From JAJCZZ01 sp964569085 (GTDB lineage Bacteria > Gemmatimonadota > Gemmatimonadetes > Longimicrobiales > Gaopeijiaceae): a DNA stretch of 64,000 nucleotides. The number at the start of each line of letters is the position of its first letter. Within the stretch, counting starts at the first letter, position 1. The notes under the pieces were generated by a model that was not told the origin of the DNA, did no database searches, and saw nothing but the letters and a program-made list of their open reading frames with translations. Where the stretch lies: the NCBI GenBank assembly GCA_964569085.1, contig CAZMTA010000011.1, positions 57,905 through 121,904 of the forward strand, written 5' to 3'. Shown here piece by piece: positions 7,312 to 15,423 of this stretch. Both the position numbers and the translations under genes were made by a program.

Positions 7312-9378
7312 TCAGCGGAGTCGGACCACCACGACGTCCCCGGGGGCCCCCATGGACACCTCCACCTGGAGGCCCTCGCCGAGGCCGTCGGAGCGGAAGT
7401 CGTGGATCCGGATCCCGGTGGGCCCGATGGGGCCGGACCAGACGCCGCTGGCGAAGGAGGCCGGCACGGTCGTCCCGGGCTCGTCGGACCCCTCCGTCAC
7501 CGGCCACGGGTAGACGCCGTCGGGCTGGGGGCTGACGCCGGGAGGGCATCCCTCCCCGGAGCCCGGGCGGCACAGGATGTCCGTGGCCGAGGGGAAGTCG
7601 TAGCTCGTGAAGGTCCGGCTCCCTTCCGGAGCCCCCGTCTCGTGGAGGGCGATGGCCAGGACGTACTGGCGGAAGAGCTCCTTGAAGCTCCGGCCCACCA
7701 CCGCCTGCAGCCCCGCGGTGCCCGGGGGCGTGTCCTGCGCCACCAGCGCCCGGAACAGGGACGCGTCCGCGCCCGCCGACGCGGCGTTCCCCCAGGCGTC
7801 GCCGAGCCAGCGGTGGAAGTGCCACCCGGTGCCGTAGATGCTGTGGTCGGGATGGGACCCCTGGGGGTTCACGACCAGGCCGTTGGGCTGGCTCGAGAGG
7901 TACCGGACGGTGCGCAGCATCCGCAGGAGGACGCCGAAGTTCTCCGGGGTGGCCCCCAGGCGACCCTCCCCGTCGGTGAAGTCGTCCCGGGTGAGCTTCT
8001 CGCCGAGCCCCACGATCCCCTTGGAGGCCATGGCGGTGCGGGAGCTCAGGTTCCCGGCGATCTCCGCCGTGCCCTCCTCGACCCAGAGGGGGTGGAAGCG
8101 GCCGCTTCCCACCTCGAGGCTGGCCTGGAGCCGGTTGTAGAGGGAGACCACGTGCTTGGCCTCGTGCACCAGCGTCTCCAGGGCCTGGTAGCCCCCGTCG
8201 TCCAGGCGGCGGATCTGGCTGCCGTTGAAGAAGATGTACTCCCCGCCGTTGGCGGTGGGGCAGCTCTCGCCCGCCCGGTCCAGGAAGTCGCCGCTCCACA
8301 CGTAGGCCGCCACCTTGTCGTCGTCCACCTCGGGGGTGACGAAGACCACCATGTGGCCGTTGCCGTCGAGGTCGGTGGGCACCCCGAAGTACGCCTCCAC
8401 GACCTCCTTGCCGTGGGCGGCGTAGTACTGGGCCAGGCGGCTCGCCTGGTCCCGGGTGATGGGCGCGCTCTTCTGCTGCGCCGAGTCCTGGTAGATGGCC
8501 AGGTCCGCGCTCTCGTAGACCAGGATGCCCGTGTCCTCCTCCCGGGCCCCGGCGCTGCACGAGGTCCGGGGGTCCACCCGGATCTTCTGGGGCGCCTGGA
8601 CCGCCGCCCGGGCCATGCCCGGGGCGGGGGAGGGGGGCGGGGTCGCGAGGCGGATCCGCCCGCCCAGCTCCGCCACCATGCGCTCCTCCGAGCGGCGGAG
8701 CGCGTCGTGGCGCGCCCGGGTCCGCTCCGAGACGTCCAGCGCCCGCTCGAGCTCGCGGAGGGTGGCCGCGTCCAGCGTCGGCCCGGCCCGCTCCGCCGGA
8801 GCCCCGCGAACCGCGGCGGTCCGCGCCCCCGGGGCCGTGGTGGCGCCCCGGGCCGTGGCGGTGAGGGTGGCCTCCACGACGTCTCCGGCGCCGGAGGAGT
8901 CGGGGCGGGCCACCACGACCCGGTACCGGTCCCCGTCCGCGCCGGAGGGCAGGACGAAGCACTCCTGGCTGGAGAACACCTGGTGCTCGCCCACGGCCAG
9001 GGAGACGGCGGTGGGGGACACGCAGTCCTCGGCCGGGAGGAGCACCGTGAGCTGGGCCGTCCCCGTCACGCCGGAGGCGGTGGCGGAGACCGCGGTGACG
9101 CCGGTCGCCACCGCGGTGGCGACCCCTCCCGAGGAGATCGTGGCCACCCCGGGATCGTCCGTGCTCCAGCTCACGCTCTGCCCGGGAACCGGATCGCCCC
9201 GGCCGTCCACGGCCCGGGCGGTGAAGGCCTGGGTGGCCCCCGCCGCGTTCAGCGTGGCCGAGGTCGGGGTGACCTCCACCCGGACCACCGTGGGCTCCGT
9301 GGTGGTCTCGCCTCCGCAGGCGCCCAGGAGGAGGAGGGCCGCGAGGGTCGACGGGACGACGGAACGGGATCGATGCAT
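7312..9378 (-). CDS. Ig-like-domain lipoprotein with HExxH metallopeptidase domain (M30-like)
   Basis: A 688-residue exported lipoprotein. The signal peptide ends in lipobox LLGAC (Cys21). A bacterial Ig-like (BIG2-type) domain covers about residues 28-110, with TSATLNAAGATQAFTARAVD-like strands. A large C-terminal domain carries the zinc motif HEAKH (405-409) and, 26 residues on, WVEEG, a likely third ligand and helix as in M30/hyicolysin-type peptidases. I chose ATG 9376-9378 because it starts the signal peptide; an upstream in-frame start has no signal. It probably degrades proteins at the cell surface or outside the cell. It is convergent with the dehydratase gene, 18 nt away. The exact peptidase family needs a profile search. 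Confidence 0.8.
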   Translation of the reverse strand: MHRSRSVVPSTLAALLLLGACGGETTTEPTVVRVEVTPTSATLNAAGATQAFTARAVDGRGDPVPGQSVSWSTDDPGVATISSGGVATAVATGVTAVSATASGVTGTAQLTVLLPAEDCVSPTAVSLAVGEHQVFSSQECFVLPSGADGDRYRVVVARPDSSGAGDVVEATLTATARGATTAPGARTAAVRGAPAERAGPTLDAATLRELERALDVSERTRARHDALRRSEERMVAELGGRIRLATPPPSPAPGMARAAVQAPQKIRVDPRTSCSAGAREEDTGILVYESADLAIYQDSAQQKSAPITRDQASRLAQYYAAHGKEVVEAYFGVPTDLDGNGHMVVFVTPEVDDDKVAAYVWSGDFLDRAGESCPTANGGEYIFFNGSQIRRLDDGGYQALETLVHEAKHVVSLYNRLQASLEVGSGRFHPLWVEEGTAEIAGNLSSRTAMASKGIVGLGEKLTRDDFTDGEGRLGATPENFGVLLRMLRTVRYLSSQPNGLVVNPQGSHPDHSIYGTGWHFHRWLGDAWGNAASAGADASLFRALVAQDTPPGTAGLQAVVGRSFKELFRQYVLAIALHETGAPEGSRTFTSYDFPSATDILCRPGSGEGCPPGVSPQPDGVYPWPVTEGSDEPGTTVPASFASGVWSGPIGPTGIRIHDFRSDGLGEGLQVEVSMGAPGDVVVVRLR

Positions 9379-9471
9379 GGCGGTTCGGGGGCGGGGAGCG
9401 GGGAGGTCACGGACCCGGGAAGGGGGCTCCGAAGCGGGGGTGCCGGGGCGCGGTTCCGGCAGGACATACAC

Positions 9472-10305
9472 TCAGGGGGCGCCCCCGGTCCCGGCGCCGG
9501 CGACCCCGTCGAGGAGGGCCGGGAGCGCGACCGCCGCCCCTGCGCGGAGCGTCACGCGGCACCGACCGCTGAGCGGCGTGGGCTCGGGGTTCACCTCCAC
9601 CAGGTCGCCTCCGTCGCGGAGGGTGGCCAGGGGGACCGACGCGGCGGGCTGGACCAGGGCGCTGGTCCCCACCACCAGGCAGAGATCCGCGGCCCCCGCC
9701 GCCTGGAAGGCCTCGTCGAGGACGGCCCCGTCCAGCCCCTCGCCGAACCAGACCACGTCGGGCCGGAGGAGGGCGCCGCACGCGTCGCAGCGGGGGAGGG
9801 GGGCGGCGGCGTCCGGGGCATCGTCGGGGGCCTGCCCCGGAGGCTCGCCGGAACGGTCGTCCCGGGCGGAGGAGCGCCGTCCGCACCCGGAGCAGCGGTC
9901 CCCGAAGAGGGCTCCGTGGAGCTCGAGGACCGGGGCGGCCGCCCCGCCGCCCTCGACCCGGCGCGCGGCCTCGTCGTGGAGGCCGTCCACGTTCTGGGTC
10001 ACGATGCGGGTCTCGGGGCGCCGGGCCGCGAAGGCGGCCAGCGCGAGGTGGCCCGCGTTGGGCGCGCAGGACGCCACGCGCGCCCTCCGCCACCGGTACC
10101 ACGCCCAGACCAGCTCGGGGTCCCGCCGGAAGGCGCCCGGCGTGGCCAGCTCCTCGGGGCGATGGGAGCGCCAGAGCCCCTCCTCCCCCCGGAAGGTCGG
10201 GACCCCGGATTCCGCGCTCATGCCGGCGCCGGTCACCACCACCACCCGCTCGGCGGCCTCCAGCAGGCGGCGGGCCTCGTCCAGCCCGTCGGGCGCCGCG
10301 CTCAC
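9472..10305 (-). CDS. cobB: NAD-dependent protein deacylase, sirtuin (CobB/SIRT5-like)
   Basis: A 277-residue sirtuin that removes acyl groups from lysines using NAD. Visible motifs are TGAGMSAESGVPTFR (25-39), TQNVDGLHD (103-111), catalytic His130 in LELHG, and zinc cysteines at 138/141 and 173/176. Tyr70 and Arg73 match the YxxR signature of class III sirtuins, which prefer succinyl- or malonyl-lysine. The loop between the cysteine pairs is long, with an acidic insert around 147-169. I chose GTG 10303-10305, which overlaps the upstream DUF423 stop as GTGA. Confidence 0.92.
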   Translation of the reverse strand: MSAAPDGLDEARRLLEAAERVVVVTGAGMSAESGVPTFRGEEGLWRSHRPEELATPGAFRRDPELVWAWYRWRRARVASCAPNAGHLALAAFAARRPETRIVTQNVDGLHDEAARRVEGGGAAAPVLELHGALFGDRCSGCGRRSSARDDRSGEPPGQAPDDAPDAAAPLPRCDACGALLRPDVVWFGEGLDGAVLDEAFQAAGAADLCLVVGTSALVQPAASVPLATLRDGGDLVEVNPEPTPLSGRCRVTLRAGAAVALPALLDGVAGAGTGGAP

Positions 10306-10676
10306 CCCCGCAGCGCCGCCCAGGCCAGGACGGCCCACCCGGCCAGGAAGGCCACGCCCCCCAGGGGGGTCACCGCGCCCAGCCAGCGCTGCCCCGTGAG
10401 GACCAGCGTGTAGAGCGAGCCGGAGAAGACCACGACCCCGGCCACGAAGAGCCATCCGGCCACCGGCACCGGGGCCTCGGGCCAGCGCGCCGCGGCCCAC
10501 GCCACCGCCAGGAGCGCCAGCGCGTGGTACATCTGGTAGCGCACCCCGATCTCGAAGGTGGCCAGGTCGGCTTCGGTGAGGACCGAGCGGAGGCCGTGGG
10601 CCCCGAAGGCCCCCAGCGCCACGGCCAGGAGGGCCAGGACGGCCCCCAGGCCGGTGAAGAGTCGCGTGGGATCCAT
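10302..10676 (-). CDS. DUF423 (YgdD-type) small membrane protein
   Basis: A 124-residue inner-membrane protein with four predicted spans. It carries the family features GAFGAHGL after the first span and FEIGVRYQMYHALALL in the second. Family members have no firmly assigned function. The gene overlaps the sirtuin start by 4 nt (GTGA) and is 16 nt downstream of ggt, so ggt-DUF423-cobB probably form one transcript. The ATG at 10674-10676 is the natural start. Confidence 0.88.
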   Translation of the reverse strand: MDPTRLFTGLGAVLALLAVALGAFGAHGLRSVLTEADLATFEIGVRYQMYHALALLAVAWAAARWPEAPVPVAGWLFVAGVVVFSGSLYTLVLTGQRWLGAVTPLGGVAFLAGWAVLAWAALRG

Positions 10677-10692
10677 GAGCGGCCCCCCGACC

Positions 10693-12411
10693 TCAGTAGG
10701 CCAGCCCGTACGCCTCGCGGCGCGGGTCCGAGGCCACGGCGTAGGTCCCGCTCACCGGGTCCACGAAGATCATGTGGGCGCCGCCGAAGGTGGCGGTCCA
10801 ACCCGAGACGGGCCGGATCTCGTGGCCCCGCTCCTCCAGCGCGGCCCGCACGTCCCCGGGCACCCGGTCCTCCAGCGCCACCCGCAGCCCGTCGTAGGAG
10901 CGGAAGCGCGGCGCCTCCAGCGCCTCCTGGGGCGTCATGTCGAAGAGCACCAGGTTGTTCATGATCTGGAGGAGCGACTGGGGCTGGCTGTCGCCGCCGG
11001 GCGTGCCCAGGGTGAAGCCCAGCCCGCCGTCCCGGAGGGCCAGGAGCGGGGTGAGGGTGTGGTAGGGACGGTGCCCGGGCGCCACGCGGTTGGGGTGTCC
11101 CTCCTGGAGGGTGAAGAGCGCGCCCCGGTTCTGGAGGACCACCCCGGTCTCGGGCTCCATGAGCCCGGAGCCGAAGCCCGCGTAGAGGGACTGGATCCAG
11201 CTCACCGCGTTGCCGTCGGCGTCCACGGCGGTCAGGTAGACCGTGTCTCCCGAGTCGTCGGTCTCGTCGGGCTCGGGGAGGGGGTCCCCCACGCCGGACG
11301 TGCGGGACTCCGCCGCCGAGGCCTCCACCATGGCGGCGCGGTCGGCCAGGTAGCCGGGGTCCAGGAGCTCGTCCAGCGGAAGCTCGACCCGCTCCGGGTC
11401 GCCGGCCCAGCGATCGCGGTCCGCGAAGGCCAGCTTCTTCAGCTCCACCATGGTGTGGAGGTACTCGGGCGAGTTGTGCCCCATGGCCCCCAGGTCGTGC
11501 TCCGCGGCCATGCCGAAGAGCTGGATCTGGGCGATGCCCTGGGTGTTGGGCGGGAAGGCGTGCATGCGGTAGCCCAGGTAGTCCGCGGTGAGCGGCTCGA
11601 CCCAGGTGGAGGCGTGCTCGGCCAGGTCGCCGGCCCGCAGGTAGCCCCCCTCCGCCTCCAGGAAGGAGGCCAGGGCCTCGGCCACCGGGCCCTGGTAGAA
11701 CCCGTCCTTGCCGTCGGCGGCGATGCGCTCCAGCGTCCGGGCCAGCGCGGGGTTCCGCAGGAGGCTTCCGGGCTCCGGAGGCGAGCCGCCGGGCAGGAAG
11801 AGCTCACGCGCGGCGCCCTGGAGGTCGTCCCCCTGGGAGGCGAAGTCCGAGGCGAGCCGGGTGGTGACCGGGAAGCCCTCGCGGGCGTAGTGGATGGCCG
11901 GCTCCAGGAGGCGCGCCAGCGGGAGGCGCCCGTACGCCTCGTGGGCGTCCACCCAGGCGGCCACGGCGCCGGGCACGCTCACGGAGAGCGGTCCCTTCTC
12001 GGGCATCCGGGAGACGCCGGCGTCGGCGAAGAACTCCGGCGTGGCCAGCGCGCCGGCCCGACCGCTCCCGTTCAGGGCCCGGACCTCGCGGGCCTCCTCG
12101 TCCCAGAAGAGGACGAAGGCGTCGCCGCCCACGCCGTTCATGTGGGGCCGGACCACCGCCAGGACGGCGGCCATGGCCACCGCGGCGTCCACGGCGTGCC
12201 CGCCCTCGCGGAGGACGGCCATCCCGGCCTCGGCGGCCAGGGGATGGCCGGCGGAGACCCCGCCGCGGGCTCCGCGGACCTCGGGACGGTTGGTGGTGGG
12301 GAAGACGGGGCCCTCGACGGGGCCCTCTTCCTGGGTGCGAGCCTCGGCGCAGCCCGAAGCGACCAGGAGGGAGGCGGCGCAGACGAGGGAGAGGGTGGCG
12401 CGGGCGATCAT
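10693..12411 (-). CDS. ggt: gamma-glutamyltransferase, lipoprotein-type
   Basis: A 572-residue precursor of the N-terminal nucleophile hydrolase that cleaves glutathione and other gamma-glutamyl compounds. The predicted autocleavage and catalytic residue is Thr390 in GDTVYLTAVDADGNAVSW. The first part has the typical VSAGHPLAAEAG and HAVDAAVAM segments. The signal peptide ends in VASGC, so this copy is probably membrane-anchored in the periplasm or outer membrane instead of soluble. I preferred ATG 12411, which begins the signal peptide, over a GTG eight codons upstream. It leads the ggt-DUF423-cobB unit. A role in gamma-glutamyl peptide scavenging is a family inference. Confidence 0.92.
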   Translation of the reverse strand: MIARATLSLVCAASLLVASGCAEARTQEEGPVEGPVFPTTNRPEVRGARGGVSAGHPLAAEAGMAVLREGGHAVDAAVAMAAVLAVVRPHMNGVGGDAFVLFWDEEAREVRALNGSGRAGALATPEFFADAGVSRMPEKGPLSVSVPGAVAAWVDAHEAYGRLPLARLLEPAIHYAREGFPVTTRLASDFASQGDDLQGAARELFLPGGSPPEPGSLLRNPALARTLERIAADGKDGFYQGPVAEALASFLEAEGGYLRAGDLAEHASTWVEPLTADYLGYRMHAFPPNTQGIAQIQLFGMAAEHDLGAMGHNSPEYLHTMVELKKLAFADRDRWAGDPERVELPLDELLDPGYLADRAAMVEASAAESRTSGVGDPLPEPDETDDSGDTVYLTAVDADGNAVSWIQSLYAGFGSGLMEPETGVVLQNRGALFTLQEGHPNRVAPGHRPYHTLTPLLALRDGGLGFTLGTPGGDSQPQSLLQIMNNLVLFDMTPQEALEAPRFRSYDGLRVALEDRVPGDVRAALEERGHEIRPVSGWTATFGGAHMIFVDPVSGTYAVASDPRREAYGLAY

Positions 12412-12505
12412 GGGCGATCCGGGGCGGAGGAACACGGCGTCGGAAACCGTGAGGTTGGGGAGCCCGGCGGCACGGCGCCAGGGGCCCCGCGGGACGCGGT
12501 GTGGT

Positions 12506-12551
12506 GGACCGGGGCCCCTCCGGTTATCGTAGCGGCCCGCTCCCCCGGTCC
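12506..12551. repeat. inverted repeat in the ggt/Crp divergent region
   Basis: GGACCGGGG (12506-12514) is repeated inverted as CCCCGGTCC (12543-12551), enclosing the only AT-richer patch (TTATCGTA) of the 233-nt gap 12412-12644. It could be an operator or part of a promoter for either gene, as it lies between divergent starts. No clear -35/-10 pair is visible and the rest of the gap shows nothing else. Confidence 0.35.
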
Positions 12552-12644
12552 AGGAGGCCGACCCGGCCCGTGAACTCCGCCACCCACCCCCCGGACCGCT
12601 CCACCCCGCCGCCCCCGGGCCCCGCGCCCGGTCGCTGAGTCAGG

Positions 12645-13349
12645 GTGCCCCTCCACCTCGCCCCGCCGCGGGACCGGAAGCTCCACCGGCTGGTCAAGGA
12701 GGCGGAGCCCCGCTCGGTCCCGAAGGGCACCCTCCTCTACGCGCCCGGCGACGCGGGCTCCGAGGTCCTCCTCGTCCGGGAGGGATGCGTCCTCCTCACC
12801 CTCCCGGCCCTGGAGAGGGGGGGAAAGGAGCGGACGGTGGCGCTGGGCCTCCCCTGGGAGCTCATCGGCGTCGAGGCGCTCACCGGAGGCCCCCGGAGGT
12901 ACGGAGCGGTCACCGGCAGCGCGGTGGTGCTCCACGCCCTTCCCGGGCGCCGCGCCCTCCACGCCCTGAAGACCGCCCGCAAGAGCCTCGCCGCCTACCT
13001 GGAGGGCACCGAGCGGGAGCTGCACCGGCTCCGCCACGCCCAGAGCGGCTCCCGGGGCCCGAGCTCGGGGCAGCGGCTGGCGGAGGTCCTCCTGGATCTG
13101 GGCGACCGCTGCGGCGAGAGGGTGGGACGCGGCGTGGTCCTGGGCCAGCGCCTGACCCACCAGGTCCTGGCGGATCTCTCCGGCTCCCACCGCGCCACGG
13201 TCACCACGCTCTTGAACGACTGGCTCTACGACGGCGTCCTGGACTCGGACGAGGAGGGACGTCTCGTGCTCGCGCGACCCGGACGGCTGCTCGAGCTGGC
13301 GGGATTCCACGGCGACGGGGGCGGAGGGCAGGGGAGGGGGCCGCGTTGA
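12645..13349 (+). CDS. Crp/Fnr-family transcriptional regulator
   Basis: A 234-residue protein with a cyclic-nucleotide-binding-like beta barrel (about residues 20-110, including KGTLLYAPGDAGSEVLLVREG) and a long dimer helix. The C-terminal winged helix (about 145-225) has LTHQVLADLSGSHRATVTTLLNDW as its recognition region, split here as LTHQVLADLSG then SHRATVTTLL. It has no N-terminal cysteine cluster, so it is not a typical Fnr iron-sulfur sensor. The barrel lacks an obvious full cAMP phosphate cassette, so the ligand is unknown. The GTG start at 12645 has only a weak ribosome-binding site. It is divergent from ggt. Confidence 0.85.
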   Translation: MPLHLAPPRDRKLHRLVKEAEPRSVPKGTLLYAPGDAGSEVLLVREGCVLLTLPALERGGKERTVALGLPWELIGVEALTGGPRRYGAVTGSAVVLHALPGRRALHALKTARKSLAAYLEGTERELHRLRHAQSGSRGPSSGQRLAEVLLDLGDRCGERVGRGVVLGQRLTHQVLADLSGSHRATVTTLLNDWLYDGVLDSDEEGRLVLARPGRLLELAGFHGDGGGGQGRGPR

Positions 13350-13374
13350 CCGGACTCCGCGTCCCGTCTAGCTT
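13346..13374 (+). promoter_or_regulatory. sigma70-like promoter for the 13426 TPR gene
   Basis: TTGACC (13346-13351), a 17-nt spacer and TAGCTT (13369-13374). The -35 box overlaps the end of the Crp/Fnr gene (stop ends at 13349), so the downstream gene has its own promoter. The predicted leader is about 45 nt. Confidence 0.7.
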
Positions 13375-13425
13375 TCGGGTCCTTTGCGGGCCCTCTCGGC
13401 CATCCCTCGAGACACCGGTTTCCCC

Positions 13426-14124
13426 ATGAGCCAGCGACACCCCGGCGCGCGCCGTCGCACGCCGAACAAGGACCACGACCCCGACGACGTCTTCATCGCC
13501 AAGACGCTGGAGATGTCGCAGTGGGCCAAGCACAACCAGCAGCTCCTCACGGGAGCGGGCGTGGTGCTGATCCTCCTGGTGGCCGGCGCCATCTACTGGG
13601 GCAACTACCGGAACGACCTGTCGCAGCAGGCGGGGAACCAGCTCGAGCAGATCCACCAGACGATCGCGCTCCAGGACACCGAGAGCGCCAAGCGGGAGCT
13701 CTCCACCTTCCTGCAGCGGTTCGACGGCACGGCCTACGCCGGCGAGGCCCGGCTCCTCCTCGGTGAGCTCTACCTCGAGTCCGACCAGGCGCAGCAGGCG
13801 CTGGCGGTCCTCGAGCCGCTGGCCGGCTCGCCCCGGGATCCCCTCGAGCTCCAGGCCGCCAGCCTCCTGGCCGCCGCCTACGAGCAGGAGGGCCGCTGGG
13901 ACGACGCCGAGGACACCTACCTGACCGTGGCGGATCGCTCCGACCTGGACTTCCAGGTCCGGGACGCCCTGGAGGCCGCCGCCCGCATCCGGGCCCGCAA
14001 CGGGGACCAGGAGGGCGCCGTGGCGCTCTACCAGCGGATCCTGGAGGACCTCTCCGACGACGAGGACGCCCAGCTCCGCGGCCGGTACGAGATGCGCCTC
14101 GCCGAGCTCCAGGCGAACGTCTGA
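13426..14124 (+). CDS. YfgM-like TPR protein with one N-terminal membrane span
   Basis: A 232-residue protein. A basic cytoplasmic N-terminus (SQRHPGARRRTP) is followed by one membrane span (GVVLILLVAGAIYWGNY, about residues 45-62) and four or five TPR repeats facing the periplasm. This is the layout of YfgM, an ancillary partner of the SecYEG translocon and periplasmic chaperones. That specific role is inference. ATG 13426 was chosen; an upstream in-frame start at 13384 lies in the promoter-leader region. It ends before a strong terminator at 14173. Confidence 0.75.
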   Translation: MSQRHPGARRRTPNKDHDPDDVFIAKTLEMSQWAKHNQQLLTGAGVVLILLVAGAIYWGNYRNDLSQQAGNQLEQIHQTIALQDTESAKRELSTFLQRFDGTAYAGEARLLLGELYLESDQAQQALAVLEPLAGSPRDPLELQAASLLAAAYEQEGRWDDAEDTYLTVADRSDLDFQVRDALEAAARIRARNGDQEGAVALYQRILEDLSDDEDAQLRGRYEMRLAELQANV

Positions 14125-14172
14125 CGGCTCCGGCCGTCCCGGCGGCGCGGACGCCGCCGTAGCAGGGCCTCG

Positions 14173-14209
14173 ACGGGCCCGCGGACCCTGACGGGGTTCG
14201 CGGGCCCGT
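14173..14209 (+). terminator. Rho-independent terminator after the TPR gene
   Basis: A 16-bp hairpin: ACGGGCCCGCG (14173-14183) plus GACCC pair with GGGTT plus CGCGGGCCCGT (14199-14209) around a TGACG loop. A pyrimidine-rich TCTTCGTCGT follows on the + strand. It ends the 13.3-14.1 kb transcript just before the convergent repeat-protein gene. Confidence 0.8.
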
Positions 14210-14255
14210 TCTTCGTCGTCCCTGGGCGCCGGGTCGGGCGCCGCCGCGCCCCCGG

Positions 14256-15299
14256 TCAGTCGAAGTGGGCGTTGACCAGGGGGAGAACGGGGAAGCGCGC
14301 GTTCCAGGCGATGTTCAGGAGCCCCACCTGCACGCCGTGCAGCTCCCGGGCGATGTTGACCAGCCCGATCGCCAGCCCGTGCTGGGACCCGCGCACGTGG
14401 TTCACGGCGCTCACCGAGAGGCCCCGGAGCCGGCCCTCCTCCTCGATGCGGACGTAGGCCGGGGCGAGGACGACGCCGTGGACGTCCACGGCCCCCACCA
14501 CCGAGGCCGCGGCGAGGCCGGTGATGCGGGACGCCCCGACGCCGCCCCCGGCCAGGGCCACCCCCTTCAGGTGCCCGCCGGAGCCGACCCCCAGCCCGGC
14601 CACCGCGAGGCCGGTGACGTCCCCTCCGGCGCCCACGCCCAGGCCGCCCACGAGGACCCCCCGGGCGTTCCCTCCGGCGCCGACGCCCAGCCCCCCGAAG
14701 AGCAGGCCCGTGGCGTCGCCGCCCGCGCCCACCCCCAGGCCGCCCGCCAGAACGCCCCGGACGTCGCCACCCGAGCCCGCGCCCAGCCCGCCCACGGCGA
14801 TCCCGTCCACCGACTCCCCGGCGCCCACCCCCAGGCCGCCGACCGCCAGCCCCCGGACGCGCCCCCCGGCGCCGGCGCCCAGCCCCCCCACGAAGATCCC
14901 GACCAGGTCGCGCCCGGCGCCGGCGCCCACCAGGCCCAGCCCCACGCCGTGGAAGGCCTCCTCGGCGCCCACGCCGCCTCCGAGGCCCACGCCCCGCACG
15001 TCCCGCGCTCCGGTGAGGGGAAGGCCGAGCGCCAGGCCCACCACGCGGCCGCGGACGCCCGTCTCCGGGCTCCACAGCGTCACGTTCACGCCCCGGACCA
15101 GCCGGAGCCGGTCGTCGTCCCGGACGTTGAGGCGCAGACCGTCGAGGCGCGGGACGGGCCCCAGACCGAGCCCGACGTCGCCCACGGCGATCTTCACGCC
15201 CTGGGCCGCGAGCCCCGTCGGCCCGGCAACGAGGAGCGCGGACGACGCGAGGAGGAGGACGCGGAGGACGGAACGGCGACGGAGGCGCATGGGGGCCAT
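14256..15299 (-). CDS. exported repeat protein, LA_2272-like surface repeat family
   Basis: A 347-residue protein with a signal peptide (MRLRRRSVLRVLLLASSALL, cleavage near LAAQ). A Gly/Val/Ala-rich tandem array follows: seven to eight copies of a 16-residue unit of the form GGxxxGhhhGGLGVGA between about residues 120 and 245, where h is hydrophobic. The C-terminal GLAIGLVNIA and GVQVGLLNIA motifs match the LA_2272-type surface repeat family first noted in Leptospira. Such regular repeats probably fold as a beta-solenoid or outer-membrane beta structure. Function is unknown. ATG 15299 or 15290 are both possible starts. It lies directly beside the dif site. Confidence 0.7.
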   Translation of the reverse strand: MAPMRLRRRSVLRVLLLASSALLVAGPTGLAAQGVKIAVGDVGLGLGPVPRLDGLRLNVRDDDRLRLVRGVNVTLWSPETGVRGRVVGLALGLPLTGARDVRGVGLGGGVGAEEAFHGVGLGLVGAGAGRDLVGIFVGGLGAGAGGRVRGLAVGGLGVGAGESVDGIAVGGLGAGSGGDVRGVLAGGLGVGAGGDATGLLFGGLGVGAGGNARGVLVGGLGVGAGGDVTGLAVAGLGVGSGGHLKGVALAGGGVGASRITGLAAASVVGAVDVHGVVLAPAYVRIEEEGRLRGLSVSAVNHVRGSQHGLAIGLVNIARELHGVQVGLLNIAWNARFPVLPLVNAHFD

Positions 15300-15395
15300 C
15301 TCGGTGTGGGGGCGGAACGGGGTCACCGGGCCCTACGGGAGGCGGAGTGCGGCGGTTTCCGCGGAAATGCGGGGGTTTCGGGTCTCCCCGCATCA

Positions 15396-15423
15396 ACTTC
15401 GTATAATGTATATTATGTCAAAT
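15396..15423 (+). other. dif: dif-type XerC/XerD recombination site (chromosome terminus)
   Basis: A 28-nt site in a 330-nt gene-free gap (15300-15629). The left, XerC-type arm is ACTTCGTATAA (15396-15406). The spacer is TGTATA (15407-15412). The right, XerD-type arm is TTATGTCAAAT (15413-15423). Against E. coli dif this is 7/11 in the left arm, 6/6 in the spacer and 10/11 in the right arm, 23/28 overall. It is strikingly AT-rich for this sequence. Gene orientation flips around it as expected at a terminus, and a XerD-type recombinase is encoded at 45613-46515. XerC would be elsewhere. The rest of the gap shows only the inverted arm copy described separately. Confidence 0.85.

Noticed and set aside
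13326..13333. GGGCAGGG matching the E. coli FtsK-orienting KOPS, pointing to dif
   Set aside because: One match in G-rich DNA means little. Only genome-wide strand-biased enrichment would count.
15395..15411. Seventeen bases identical to part of a loxP site
   Set aside because: The match covers one arm and part of the spacer only. The right arm is a dif XerD arm, not the loxP inverted arm, and the setting is natural chromosome. It is explained by dif.
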